Assembly: GCF_016595675.1 (NCBI RefSeq)
Contig: NZ_JAENJH010000001.1
Location: 992,001-1,056,000 of the forward strand
Reading direction: 5' to 3'
Origin: Prauserella cavernicola
GTDB taxonomy: Bacteria > Actinomycetota > Actinomycetes > Mycobacteriales > Pseudonocardiaceae
Length of the DNA stretch: 64,000 nucleotides
Part shown: piece by piece, positions 42,306 to 51,340 of the stretch
Layout: each line of letters starts with the position of its first letter
How positions within the stretch are numbered: position 1 is the first letter of the stretch
The notes under the pieces: generated by a model
What the model was told of the DNA's origin: nothing
Seen by the model: only the letters and a program-made list of their open reading frames with translations
Database searches by the model: none
Made by a program: the position numbers and the translations under genes

Positions 42306-43313
42306 TCAGCTCCCCGGGTTCACGGCCGAGGTCAGGGTCTCGCCCCAGACCGGCTCGTACTCGTCGTAGAGCGGCTGCATCGCCGTCCGGAAGGCGTTCA
42401 CCTGCTCGTCGGTGAGCCGGGTGACGTCCATGAGCCCGGCGTGCCGGTCGATCTCGGTCTGTTCGAGGTCGCGGCTTGCCTGGACCTGGAAGTCGTTGGC
42501 CTCCTCGGCGGCGTCGAGCACGATCCGCTGGTCGGCCTCACCGAGCGAGTCGAACAGCTCCTGGTTCATGCCGAGCACCAGCGGGTCGTAGACGTAGTTC
42601 CAGACCGTGAGGTACTCCTGCACCTCGGCCAGGCCGGACGACGCGATCACGTCCATCGGGTTCTCCTGGCCCTCGATGGTCCCCTGCTGCAGCGAGGTGA
42701 AGACCTCCGAGAAGTTCATCGTGGTCGGGTTGGCGCCCATCCCGCGGTAGATGTCGGTGAACAGCCCGATGCCGGGGATCCTGATCTTGATGCCGTCGAG
42801 GTCGTCCGGCGTGCGGACGGGTCGGACGTTGTTGGAGACCTGGCGGAACCCGCTCTCGCCGAAGCCGAGCATCTTCACGCCGTACTCCGCGCACAGATCC
42901 TCGTAGGCCTCGCGCGCACCGCTCTCGATGGCGCGGTCGGCGTCCTCGTAGTCCTGGTACAGGAACGGGGCGTTGATGGCACCGAACCGGGGGTCGATGC
43001 CCGCGTAGATGATCGTGGAGTTGTAGGAGAAGTCCTTGCTCCCGCTCATCAGCTGCTCGACACCCGCGGCCGGGTCGCCCGCCGAGAGCTGCTCGCTGGT
43101 GAACACCTTCAGTTGCATCCGGCCGTCCGACTCGCGTTCGAGCGCGTCGGCGAACCGCTGGGAAGCCTGGTACCACGTGGACGACTCACCGGTCGTGACC
43201 GTCATGTTCCAGGTGTGGACCTCATCGCCGGGCACCGCGGCCACCGGCCCACATCCGCTCAGTGCCAGGCAGGCCAGCACGGCGACGCCGCGCAGCCGGC
43301 GCTTCGACATCAT
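42306..43313 (-). CDS. dctP: TRAP transporter substrate-binding lipoprotein (DctP)
   Basis: 335 aa, ATG at 43313 with GGAG 8 bp upstream. The N-terminal signal ends in the lipobox LSGC (Cys at about residue 21), so it is membrane-anchored rather than free periplasmic, as expected in a monoderm. The DctP core is clear: EQLMSGSKDFSYNSTIIYAG, the conserved Arg in SGFRQVSNNVRPVRTPDDLDGIKIRIPG, and SLQQGTIEGQENPMDVI. Ligand unknown, likely a carboxylate. First gene of the operon, downstream of the GGTCC operator. Confidence 0.9.
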   Translation of the reverse strand: MMSKRRLRGVAVLACLALSGCGPVAAVPGDEVHTWNMTVTTGESSTWYQASQRFADALERESDGRMQLKVFTSEQLSAGDPAAGVEQLMSGSKDFSYNSTIIYAGIDPRFGAINAPFLYQDYEDADRAIESGAREAYEDLCAEYGVKMLGFGESGFRQVSNNVRPVRTPDDLDGIKIRIPGIGLFTDIYRGMGANPTTMNFSEVFTSLQQGTIEGQENPMDVIASSGLAEVQEYLTVWNYVYDPLVLGMNQELFDSLGEADQRIVLDAAEEANDFQVQASRDLEQTEIDRHAGLMDVTRLTDEQVNAFRTAMQPLYDEYEPVWGETLTSAVNPGS

Positions 43314-43400
43314 TGTCCGTTCTCCTCGTCCGCTCCGATGGGAGGCCCACTGATGGTGGGAGGAGCCGGTCACCGAAGTCAATGCCGCTTCGCGATCTCT

Positions 43401-43417
43401 GGTCCACATTATGGACC
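43401..43417. promoter_or_regulatory. Predicted IclR operator 1 (GGTCCACATTATGGACC)
   Basis: Perfect 6-bp arms GGTCCA/TGGACC around CATTA, between dctP and iclR. A second copy lies at 43511-43527. Position suits repression of the TRAP operon. Confidence 0.65.
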
Positions 43418-43455
43418 GTTGCGAGGTCGTCGGTTCTCTGCTCATCATGGTTCTC

Positions 43456-44337
43456 ATGAGCGCCGATGCCGAGCCGCGACCGTTGCGAGAACGCGGCAAC
43501 CTCGCTCGACGGTCCGCATCATGGACCATCGCGCACGCCACGGAGACGGGCGCCGAGCCGGCGGGCGCGCAGAGCATCCAGCGGGCGCTCGTGCTGCTGA
43601 ACCTCGTGGCCGTGCTGGCGCGGGACCGGCCGGGCGGGGTGTCGCTGTCCGAGCTGACCCGGGTCAGCGAGCGACCGAAGGCGAGCGTGCGGCGGGTGCT
43701 GCTGGCACTCGTGCAGGCCGGCTACGTCGAACAGGATCCCGAGACCTCGCGCTACCGCCTCGGCCTGCAGGCGGCCGTGCTCGGTGAGCTCGCGAGCCAG
43801 GGCGCCGACCGGCTCGGCGCGGTCAGCACCGACAGCCTCATCCGACTGTCCGATGTGTCCTCGGACACCGCGTTCCTCACCGTGCGGCACGGCAGCTACG
43901 CGGTGTGCGCGCGCAGGCAGGAGGGACCGGGCCCGATTCGCAACTACGCGCTCGCCGTGGGCGACCGTCACCCGCTCGGCGTGGGTGCGGGCAGCCTGGC
44001 GCTGCTGAGCGCGCTACCCGACGACGAGGTCGCCGCGGTGCTCTCCGCCACGGCGGCCGCCCGCGCGCAGTACCCGCGCTTCGACGACGAGACGCTGCAC
44101 CGTCTGGTGCGGCGCTCGCGCAAGGCGGGCTACGCGCTCAACGACGGCCTGTTCATCGCGGGCTCGTGGGCCGTGGGCGTCGTGGTCCGCGACGCCGACG
44201 ACCGACCCGTGGCCGCGCTCAGTGTCGCGACCATCGCAGAACGCCTGGGCAGACAGCGCCGGGAGGAACTCGTCGAGGTCCTGCAGCGCGAAGCCGAGAC
44301 CATGCACACCGCACTCACCCGGAGGACCCAGCCATGA
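43456..44337 (+). CDS. IclR-family transcriptional regulator
   Basis: 293 aa from the ATG at 43456; ATGs at 43411 and 43447 are alternatives and none has a Shine-Dalgarno site. The helix-turn-helix starts with QSIQRALVLLNLVAVLARDRPGGVSLSELTRVSERPKASVRRVLLALVQAGYVEQD, followed by the effector domain (about 110-285). Between the start and the HTH the gene contains the second operator copy, so the true start or an internal promoter is unclear. It is translationally coupled to the thiolase-like gene by ATGA and divergent from the TRAP operon. Confidence 0.83.
   Translation: MSADAEPRPLRERGNLARRSASWTIAHATETGAEPAGAQSIQRALVLLNLVAVLARDRPGGVSLSELTRVSERPKASVRRVLLALVQAGYVEQDPETSRYRLGLQAAVLGELASQGADRLGAVSTDSLIRLSDVSSDTAFLTVRHGSYAVCARRQEGPGPIRNYALAVGDRHPLGVGAGSLALLSALPDDEVAAVLSATAAARAQYPRFDDETLHRLVRRSRKAGYALNDGLFIAGSWAVGVVVRDADDRPVAALSVATIAERLGRQRREELVEVLQREAETMHTALTRRTQP
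43511..43527. promoter_or_regulatory. Predicted IclR operator 2, inside the iclR reading frame
   Basis: GGTCCGCATCATGGACC, 15 of 17 bases as operator 1, 110 bp away. It lies in codons 19-24 of the annotated gene. Either the gene starts later than it appears or the site acts as a downstream roadblock. Confidence 0.55.
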
Positions 44338-45506
44338 CCACCTCGCCCAGCATCATCGGATGGGCGCACTCCGCGTTCGGCAAGGCGGCCGAACCCGACG
44401 TGGAGGCTCTGCTCGCGTCCGTCACCGGCTCGGCGCTCGACCACGCCGGGGTCGGCGCGGGCGAGCTCGACGGCGTGTTCGTCGGCGTCTTCAACGGCGG
44501 TTTGTCCCGCCAGGGTTTCGAGGCCGGGCTGGTGGGTTCGGGCCGTCCCGAGCTGGCACGGGTTCCCGCCCTGCACGCCGAGAACGCGTGTGCCACGGGC
44601 TCGGCCGCGCTGTACGCGGCGCTGGACTTCGTGCAGTCGGGGCGCGGCAGGATCGCGCTCGTCGCGGGGGCGGAGAAGATGACCACCGCGCGGCCGGAGG
44701 TGCTCAACGACGCGCTGCTCACCGCCTCCTACCGCCGGGAGGAGGAGCAGGCGGGCAGCTTCGCCGGGGTGTTCGCCGACATCGCGCGGAGCTACTTCGA
44801 GCGCTACGGCGACCACCGCGAGACGCTGGCCCGCATCGCGGCGAAGAACCACCGCAACGGCGTCGACAACCCGCACGCACACCTGCGTAAGGACGTCGGC
44901 TTCGACTTCTGCAACGAGGTGTCCGACCGCAACCCGCTCGTCGCGGACCCGTTGCGCCGTACCGACTGCTCGCTGGTGTCCGACGGCGCCGCCGCGGTGG
45001 TCGTGGCCGCGCCGGACGTCGCGGCCTCCGCACAGCGCGCCATCACGTGGCGCGCTCGCGCGCAGGCCAACGACCACCTGCCGCTGAGCCGCAGGGACGA
45101 CGTGCTCGAGTTCGCCGGGGCCAGGGACGCGTTCGCGCGCGCCATGGCGGCGGCGGGATCGGGACTGTCCGATCTGGACCTGATGGAGACCCACGACTGC
45201 TTCACCATCGCCGAGCTGCTGCAGTACGAGGCGTTCGGCCTCACCGAACCGGGCAAGGGCGCCACCGCCCTCGACGCGGGGCTGACCGAGCGGACCGGCA
45301 CGCTGCCGGTGAACCCCTCGGGCGGGCTCAAGGCCAAGGGGCACCCGATCGGCGCGACGGGCATCTCCCAGCACATCATGGCGTCGCTGCAACTGACCGG
45401 TGAGGCGGGCGGCATGCAGGTCGAGGGCGCGCAGCTCGCGGGCGTGTTCAACATGGGCGGCGTCGCCGTGGCCAACTACTTCTCCGTGCTGGAGCGGCTC
45501 CGGTGA
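44334..45506 (+). CDS. Thiolase/SCP2-like acetyl-CoA acetyltransferase family protein
   Basis: 390 aa, ATG in an ATGA overlap. Non-classical thiolase group: the nucleophile-region motif ENACATGSAALYAALDFVQSG, VSDGAAAVVV, METHDCFTIAELLQYE (His) and the C-terminal NPSGGLKAKGHPIGATG (His). In SCP2-type thiolases the final CxG Cys is often replaced, and here the C-terminus reads NMGGVAVAN. It may cleave or form a beta-ketoacyl-CoA made by the ligase and SDR next to it. Confidence 0.83.
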   Translation: MTTSPSIIGWAHSAFGKAAEPDVEALLASVTGSALDHAGVGAGELDGVFVGVFNGGLSRQGFEAGLVGSGRPELARVPALHAENACATGSAALYAALDFVQSGRGRIALVAGAEKMTTARPEVLNDALLTASYRREEEQAGSFAGVFADIARSYFERYGDHRETLARIAAKNHRNGVDNPHAHLRKDVGFDFCNEVSDRNPLVADPLRRTDCSLVSDGAAAVVVAAPDVAASAQRAITWRARAQANDHLPLSRRDDVLEFAGARDAFARAMAAAGSGLSDLDLMETHDCFTIAELLQYEAFGLTEPGKGATALDAGLTERTGTLPVNPSGGLKAKGHPIGATGISQHIMASLQLTGEAGGMQVEGAQLAGVFNMGGVAVANYFSVLERLR

Positions 45507-47071
45507 ACGCACCCAACCGGCGTGCGGTCAACCTGGCGCACCTGCTCACCGCCACGGCCCGCAGACTGCCCGGCCACGACGCGCTGGTGCACGGCCCGGC
45601 ACGGCTCACCTGGGCCGAGTTGAACGACCGTGTCGACGCCGTGGCGGCGGAGCTGCGCCGCCGGGGCGTCGGGCGCGGCGACGCGGTGCTCGTGCACTCC
45701 CCCAACCACGTCGAGCTGGTCACGACGATGTTCGGCGTGTGGCGGGCCGGTGCGGTGTTCGCCCCGGCCAACTACCGGCTCACGCCGGCCGAGGTGGCCG
45801 GGCTGGCCGAGCTCACCCGGCCGACGGCACTGGTGTGCCACGTGGACTACGCGGGGCACGCGGCGGCCGTCGCCGACGTGGCCGAACTGCGTGGCGGCAC
45901 GCTGTGGCTCGGCGCCGAGCCGGGTGCCGGCGACGCGCTGGCGTCGCTGCCGCCCGCCGGTCCGCAGGCCGACGAGGCGGTGCGCGACGGCGACCACGCC
46001 TGGTACTTCTTCACCTCCGGTACCAGCGGCAGGCCGAAGGCCGTGGTGCTGACGCACGACCAGATGGGCTTCGTGGTCAACAACCACCTGTGCGACCTGA
46101 TGCCGGGCCTCGGCGAGTCCGACGCCCAGATCGTGGTGGCACCGCTCTCGCACGGCGCGGGCGTGCACCTGCTGCCACAGGTCGCGCGCGGCGCGAAGAC
46201 CGTGCTGCCCACCTCGGCGAGCCTGGACCCGGCCGAGATCTGGCGGCTGGTCGAGGCCGAGCGGGTGACCAATGCGTTCACCGTGCCGACGATCCTCACG
46301 GCGCTGACGCAGTCGCCCGAGGCGGCGGGCCGCGACCTCTCGTCGCTGCGGTACGTGATCTACGCGGGCGCACCGATGTACCGGACCGACCAGGAACGCG
46401 CCCGCGAGGTGCTCGGGGACGTGCTCGTGCAGTACTACGGGCTCGGCGAGGTCACCGGCAACATCACGGTGCTGCCCCCGGCCCAGCACGGCCGCCCCTC
46501 CCCTGACGGCGTCGAGTTCGGCACGTGCGGGTATCCGAGGACCGGCATGCAGGTGAGCATCCAGGACTCCGAGGGCGCCGAGCTCCCTGCCGGCGAGCAG
46601 GGCGAGATCTGCGTGGCGGGACCGGCGGTGTTCGCCGGGTACCTCAACAACGACGAGGCCAACGCCGCATCGTTTCGGGACGGCTGGTTCCGCACCGGCG
46701 ATCTCGGCATGGTCGACGGCGAAGGCTACGTCTACGTGACCGGCCGCGCCTCCGACATGTTCATCTCCGGCGGGTCCAATGTGTACCCGAGGGAGATCGA
46801 GGAACGCCTGCTGCGCCATCCGTCGGTCGCCGAGGTGGCCGTGGTCGGTGTGCCGGACCCGAAGTGGGGCGAGATCGGCGTCGCCGTGTGCGTGGCCGAC
46901 GGCGGCCCCGCCGACGACGAGGACCTGCGGTCGTGGCTGTCGGAGACGCTGGCCCGGTACAAGATCCCGAAGCGGTTCGTGTGGTGGGACGACATCCCGA
47001 AGTCCGGCTACGGCAAGGTCGTCAAGCGCACGATCCGCGAGCGCCTCGAGCACGACCGGGCGGCGTCGTGA
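45503..47071 (+). CDS. Acyl-CoA synthetase (AMP-dependent ligase)
   Basis: 522 aa, GTG start in a GTGA overlap. ANL superfamily: P-loop-like YFFTSGTSGRPKAVVLTHDQM, adenine motif YYGLGEVTG, hinge/AMP motif GWFRTGDLGMVDGEGYVYVTGRASDMFISGGSNVYPREIEE, and the C-terminal catalytic Lys in IPKSGYGKVVK. It activates a carboxylic acid, probably the one brought in by the TRAP transporter. Confidence 0.9.
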   Translation: MNAPNRRAVNLAHLLTATARRLPGHDALVHGPARLTWAELNDRVDAVAAELRRRGVGRGDAVLVHSPNHVELVTTMFGVWRAGAVFAPANYRLTPAEVAGLAELTRPTALVCHVDYAGHAAAVADVAELRGGTLWLGAEPGAGDALASLPPAGPQADEAVRDGDHAWYFFTSGTSGRPKAVVLTHDQMGFVVNNHLCDLMPGLGESDAQIVVAPLSHGAGVHLLPQVARGAKTVLPTSASLDPAEIWRLVEAERVTNAFTVPTILTALTQSPEAAGRDLSSLRYVIYAGAPMYRTDQERAREVLGDVLVQYYGLGEVTGNITVLPPAQHGRPSPDGVEFGTCGYPRTGMQVSIQDSEGAELPAGEQGEICVAGPAVFAGYLNNDEANAASFRDGWFRTGDLGMVDGEGYVYVTGRASDMFISGGSNVYPREIEERLLRHPSVAEVAVVGVPDPKWGEIGVAVCVADGGPADDEDLRSWLSETLARYKIPKRFVWWDDIPKSGYGKVVKRTIRERLEHDRAAS

Positions 47072-47970
47072 CCGCGCGGCGGGCCGGTGTCCCCCTGGTC
47101 CATCCCGGACCGGTGGCCGCCGAACGCATCGTGTCGGTGCCGACGAGCGTGTCCGTGGTGCGGGCCGAACTGGCACCGGGAACCGTGGTGTCGCAGGGAC
47201 TCTGGGCGCTCGCCCAGGCCGCGGGGTGTCAGGGCGCGAGCGCCGAGCTGGCCCACGGATGCTTCGGCACGCTGCGCTACGTCCACCCGGCGATCGGCAC
47301 CGACGGCGAGCGGCCCGCGACGTTCAGCGCGACCGTCGAGCCCGCCGCACCCGGCTTCGTGGCCAGCGGTACGGCCACGGTCGGCACCCGCGACGGCGCG
47401 GCGTTCACGCACCTGCACGCCACCTGGCTCGACGGCGAGGGCCGGCTGCGTGGCGGGCACCTGCTGCCGGAGACCACGGTCGGCGCCGTACCGATCCAGG
47501 TGACGCTGCGCGCGCAGCACGACGTCGCGCTGCTCAGCGAGGCCGACGCCGAGACGTCGATGCCGGCGTTCACGCCCCACCCGGTCGCCTCCGGCCGCGA
47601 CGACGACACCGGCGACGCGCGGGCGGTCATGTCGCGCGTGCGGCCCGGCGTCGACCTGCACGACGCGGTGGCCGAGGTCGTCGCCCGCGCCGGGTTCGGC
47701 TCGGCGATCGTGCGGGCCAGCCTCGGCAGTGTGGTGGGAGCGCGCCTGCGCTCCGGCGCGGGCCGGATCGTGGAGGCCGACTGGCCCGCCACGGAGTTCA
47801 CCACGCTCAGCGGCACGGTCACCGGCACGGACGGCGGGCCGCCGGAGGTGCTGCTGACCGGCTCGCTGGTCGACCTCAACGGGCGCGTGCACTCCGGCGT
47901 CGTGCTGCCGGGGCAGAACCCCGTGGCTGTGACGTTCGAGCTCTACGTCGAGGAGGCGGCGCATGGGTGA
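47068..47970 (+). CDS. Two-domain PCC/DUF296 protein
   Basis: 300 aa, GTG start in a GTGA overlap. Two tandem domains of the plants-and-prokaryotes-conserved (PCC, DUF296) fold are visible. The first (about 20-165) has HGCFGTLRYVHPA and FTHLHATWLDGEGRLRGGHL, with the His cluster that defines the family. The second (about 190-295) is degenerate: it keeps GFGSAIVRASLGSVVGARL and GSLVDLNGRVHSGVVLPG but lacks the His pair. Function of bacterial PCC proteins is poorly known. Its place between an acyl-CoA ligase and an SDR suggests an enzyme acting on the CoA ester or free acid. Confidence 0.75.
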   Translation: MTARRAGVPLVHPGPVAAERIVSVPTSVSVVRAELAPGTVVSQGLWALAQAAGCQGASAELAHGCFGTLRYVHPAIGTDGERPATFSATVEPAAPGFVASGTATVGTRDGAAFTHLHATWLDGEGRLRGGHLLPETTVGAVPIQVTLRAQHDVALLSEADAETSMPAFTPHPVASGRDDDTGDARAVMSRVRPGVDLHDAVAEVVARAGFGSAIVRASLGSVVGARLRSGAGRIVEADWPATEFTTLSGTVTGTDGGPPEVLLTGSLVDLNGRVHSGVVLPGQNPVAVTFELYVEEAAHG

Positions 47971-48757
47971 GCGACTGGCCGGGCAGGTCGCGATCGTGTT
48001 CGGCGGCGGTGGTGGCGAGGGCGGCGTCAGCAACGGCCAGGCCGCGGCGATGACCTACGCGCGCGAGGGCGCCGCGGTCGCCGTGGTGGACCTCAACCCG
48101 GCGGCGGCGCGGCACACGACCGGCGCCGTCCACGCCGAGGGCGGTACCGCGGTGGCGCTCACGGCCGACGTGACCGACGGCGACTCCGTGGCCGGGGCGG
48201 TCCGGCGGGCGGCCGAGGAGCTGGGGCCCGCGGACATCCTGCACAACAACGTCGGCGCGACCGTGCTCGGCGGCCCCGTCGACCTCGACTACGACCAGTG
48301 GCGGCGGGCGTTCGCGATCAACGTCGACAGCGTGTTCCTGACGTGCAAACACGTGCTGCCCGCGATGATCGAGCGCGGCCGCGGCGCGATCGTGAACGTG
48401 TCGTCGGCCGCGGCGCTGCGCCACATCGGCTACGCCTACCCGGCCTACATGGCGGCCAAGGCCGCGGTGAACCAGGTGACCGTCTCGCTCGCGCTGACCC
48501 ATGCCGCACAGGGGATCCGCGCCAACTCGGTGGCTCCCGGCTACATCGACACCCCGCTGGTGCGCAGGCAACTGGCCTCGCAGGCGGACTCGATCGACGA
48601 CCTGCTCGCCACGCGGAACGCGGCCAGCCCCACCGGGCGCATGGGAACGCCGTGGGACGTCGCCAACGCCTGCCTGTTCCTGGTCTCGCCCGAGGCCGCC
48701 TACGTCAACGCGGTGTGCCTGCCCGTCGACGGTGGCCTGGTGATGAGCGCGAGCTGA
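47963..48757 (+). CDS. SDR-family oxidoreductase
   Basis: 264 aa, ATG start overlapping the PCC gene by 8 nt. The cofactor loop FGGGGGEGGVSNGQAAAMTYAREGA is an atypical, Gly-rich variant of TGxxxGIG; the NNVG, SSAAA and YMAAK catalytic elements are present, and APGYIDTPLV follows. Likely 3-hydroxyacyl or alcohol dehydrogenase of the same pathway. Last gene of the iclR operon. Confidence 0.85.
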   Translation: MGERLAGQVAIVFGGGGGEGGVSNGQAAAMTYAREGAAVAVVDLNPAAARHTTGAVHAEGGTAVALTADVTDGDSVAGAVRRAAEELGPADILHNNVGATVLGGPVDLDYDQWRRAFAINVDSVFLTCKHVLPAMIERGRGAIVNVSSAAALRHIGYAYPAYMAAKAAVNQVTVSLALTHAAQGIRANSVAPGYIDTPLVRRQLASQADSIDDLLATRNAASPTGRMGTPWDVANACLFLVSPEAAYVNAVCLPVDGGLVMSAS

Positions 48758-48763
48758 CGCGGC

Positions 48764-49225
48764 TCAGGCCGTGCACGTGGCCTGCCTGCTCGGTCCCTCG
48801 CCGAGCAGCAGCACCGCGCCGCTGCCGCCCGTCGCCGTGCACGCGATCTGCTCGGCCGCCACAGTGGACAGTTGCGACGGCGGCACCGACACGGTCACCA
48901 CCGCGCGGCCCGCGTCGTCCGTGGTCACCGTGAACGGCGCGGCCTCCGCGGGCACCTCGTTGCGCAGTCCCCGCGCGCGTTCGGCCGCGGTGGGGCCGGC
49001 GGCCAGCTGCGCGAGCGAGTCGGCCGGAAAGCGCGGAGTGTCGTCGCGCGCGATGGGAAACAGCTCGCCCCGCAACAGGAAGTACACCTCGATCGGCATT
49101 CTCCCCTCCGCCGCGCCGCTGGGTGGGGAGATGCCGTAGATGACGCCGCTCGGCTGCACCCCGCAGCCGGCGAGCGCCACCAGCACGGCGGCGCCCAGCG
49201 ACGCCAGGATCCTGGTGCACCTCAT
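48764..49225 (-). CDS. GerMN-like lipoprotein of the AfsQ-like operon
   Basis: 153 aa, ATG start overlapping the kinase stop. A lipoprotein signal ends at VALAGC (Cys at about residue 21), followed by a GerMN-like domain (IEVYFLLRGELFPIARDDTP...LAQLAAGPTAAERARGLRNEVP). Small lipoproteins next to actinomycete kinases (for example CseA, AfsQ3) tune the sensor at the membrane outer face; a similar role is inferred. Confidence 0.78.
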   Translation of the reverse strand: MRCTRILASLGAAVLVALAGCGVQPSGVIYGISPPSGAAEGRMPIEVYFLLRGELFPIARDDTPRFPADSLAQLAAGPTAAERARGLRNEVPAEAAPFTVTTDDAGRAVVTVSVPPSQLSTVAAEQIACTATGGSGAVLLLGEGPSRQATCTA

Positions 49226-50658
49226 GACCGCGCCTCCTGCTCCGGGTCGTGCGCCCGGCGTGGCAGGCGCAGCGTGAACACGGCCCCGCCGTCGGCGGAG
49301 GAGGCCGCGCTGAGCTCACCCCGGCGAGCGCCGTCGTGGTGCAGCACGGCGTTCTCGCGCGCGATCGCCAGCCCGAGCCCGCTGCCCTCGGAGCGCGTCC
49401 TCGCCGCGTCGGCCTTGTAGAAGCGGTCGAACACGTGCGGCAGCACCGCGGCGTCGAGCCCGGGACCGTGGTCGCGCACCTCGATCGTGACCCACTCCGG
49501 GTCGGCGGCCAGCCGCACCGAGACCGGCGGCGCGCCGTGACGCAGCGCGTTGCCGACCAGGTTGGCCACGACGACGTCGATCCGGCGGGGGTCCACCACG
49601 GCGCTCACCTCGGGCAGGTCGGTCTCGACCCGCTCGGCGAAGCCCCGCGATCGCAGGCTCGCCCGCACCAGCGCGGCCACGTCCACCTCGTCCAGTTCGA
49701 GCGCCGCGGCGCCGGAGTCGAACCTGCTGATCTCCATCAGATCGTTGACCAGCCGGGTGAGGTTGTGGGCCTCCTGGCTGACCAGCCGGGCCGCCCTGCC
49801 GAGCTCGTCGGGCAACGTGTCGGCGTCCTCGTCGAGGATGTCCGCCACCGCGGCCACCGCGGCCAGCGGGGTGCGCAGCTCGTGCGAGACGTCGGCCACG
49901 AAGCGCCGCGCGTCCGCCTCCATCGCCTGCAGCCGGTCGACATGCTGTTCCAGTTCGGCCGCCGTGTGGTTGAAGGTGTGCGCCACCTCGGCGAGTTCGT
50001 CGGAGCCACGGACCGAGATCCGGGTCGCGAGGTCGCCCTCCCCCAGCCTCCGGGCGGCGTCGCCGAGCTCCCGGACCGGCCGCAGCACTCCGCGCGCCGC
50101 CAGCAGCGCCAGCCCGATCGCCACCACGAGCGCGGCGCCACCGATGAGCCACGCGTTGCGGGCCAGCTCCTCGATGCTGAGCTGCTCGCCGAGCAGGCTG
50201 CGCACGGTGTAGACCTCGATACCGGTCGGCATGACGTTGCCGTCCGTTCCCACGACGAGCAACGGCGTCCCGATGACGAGGACCGGGTGGCCGTCCCGCA
50301 CCACGCGCTGCCACGCGATCTGGCCGCCTGTCACGGCCCGCCGCAGCTCCCCCGGGATGTCGGCGGGGTTCAGCCCGGGAGATTGCAGCTCGCCCCTGAT
50401 CGCGACCGACGAGGTCTCGCGGTCGGACACGGCGGAGGCGATCTCGGTGAGCCCCGCCTCGTCCGGTTCGGTGTCCGGCAACGGGTACAGGGCCTCCAGC
50501 CGCGTCGTCATGCCCTCGACGGCGGCGTCCTGCGCCTGCTGCAGGACCAGGTTGCGCGACTGCACGTAGCTCGCTCCGGCCACCGCCACGGCGGTGAGCA
50601 CGCTCAGCAGCGCGAACGCGAGCAGCAACCGGGTCCGCAGGCCCCAGGCGCGCCTCAC
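49222..50658 (-). CDS. afsQ2: Sensor histidine kinase, AfsQ2-like
   Basis: 478 aa, GTG start overlapping the regulator by 4 nt. Two membrane segments (about 12-33 and 168-189) flank an extracellular sensor of about 135 residues. HAMP domain (about 190-245), HisKA with His259 in DVSHELRTPL, and HATPase motifs NLVGNALRHG, DHGPGL and GSGLGLAI. Family assignment to AfsQ2 rests mainly on the AfsQ1-like partner. Confidence 0.85.
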   Translation of the reverse strand: MRRAWGLRTRLLLAFALLSVLTAVAVAGASYVQSRNLVLQQAQDAAVEGMTTRLEALYPLPDTEPDEAGLTEIASAVSDRETSSVAIRGELQSPGLNPADIPGELRRAVTGGQIAWQRVVRDGHPVLVIGTPLLVVGTDGNVMPTGIEVYTVRSLLGEQLSIEELARNAWLIGGAALVVAIGLALLAARGVLRPVRELGDAARRLGEGDLATRISVRGSDELAEVAHTFNHTAAELEQHVDRLQAMEADARRFVADVSHELRTPLAAVAAVADILDEDADTLPDELGRAARLVSQEAHNLTRLVNDLMEISRFDSGAAALELDEVDVAALVRASLRSRGFAERVETDLPEVSAVVDPRRIDVVVANLVGNALRHGAPPVSVRLAADPEWVTIEVRDHGPGLDAAVLPHVFDRFYKADAARTRSEGSGLGLAIARENAVLHHDGARRGELSAASSADGGAVFTLRLPRRAHDPEQEARS

Positions 50659-51329
50659 AACGGCCCGAAGCGGTACCCGAATCCGCGCACCGTCTGCACG
50701 TACACCGGCGCCGCCGAGTCGTCCTCGATCTTCGCGCGCAGCCGTTGCACGCACGCGTCGACGAGCCGAGAGTCACCGAGATATCCCTGGTCCCACACCG
50801 ATTCCAGCAGCTGCTGACGGCTGTGCACGCGGCCGGGCGTCGCCGACAGCTCCAGCAGCAGCCGCAGCTCGGTGGGGGTCAGCCCGACCCGGTCGCCCTT
50901 CCTGCTCACCACCAGGCCCGACCGGTCGATCGAGAGGTCCCCGTAGCGGTCCGGCGCCGCCTGCTCGCGGCTCGTGCGCCGCAGCACCGCACGGATGCGC
51001 GCCTCCAGGACTCTGGCCTGCACCGGCTTGATCACGTAGTCGTCGGCGCCCGCCTCCAGCCCGGCCACCACGTCCATGTCGTCACCGCGGGCGGTGAGCA
51101 TGATGATCGGCACCTCGCCGGCGGCCTGGATGCGGCGGCAGACCTCGAAGCCGTCGATGCCGGGCAGCATGAGGTCCAGCACGACGACGTCGGGCGGCTC
51201 GGTGCGCAGCCGGTCCAGACCGCTCTCCCCCGACTCCGCCGCGTCGACCCGGTAGCCCTGCCTGCTCAGGGCCAGCTCGAGCCCCTGCCGCACGGCCGCG
51301 TCGTCCTCGATCAGCAACACCCGTGACAC
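50655..51329 (-). CDS. afsQ1: OmpR-family response regulator, AfsQ1-like
   Basis: 224 aa from the GTG at 51329; a GTG at 51344 overlaps the PAP2 stop and has no ribosome site. Receiver with Asp52 (VLDLMLPGIDG) and Lys101, then a winged helix with GLTPTELRLLLELSATPGRVHSRQQLLESVWDQGYLGDSRLVDACVQRLRAKIED. GLEAGADDYVIKPVQARVLEARIRAVLRR is very close to Streptomyces AfsQ1 as I remember it. AfsQ1/Q2 controls antibiotic production and nutrient stress. Confidence 0.83.
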   Translation of the reverse strand: MSRVLLIEDDAAVRQGLELALSRQGYRVDAAESGESGLDRLRTEPPDVVVLDLMLPGIDGFEVCRRIQAAGEVPIIMLTARGDDMDVVAGLEAGADDYVIKPVQARVLEARIRAVLRRTSREQAAPDRYGDLSIDRSGLVVSRKGDRVGLTPTELRLLLELSATPGRVHSRQQLLESVWDQGYLGDSRLVDACVQRLRAKIEDDSAAPVYVQTVRGFGYRFGPL

Positions 51330-51340
51330 GCCGCCGAGTA

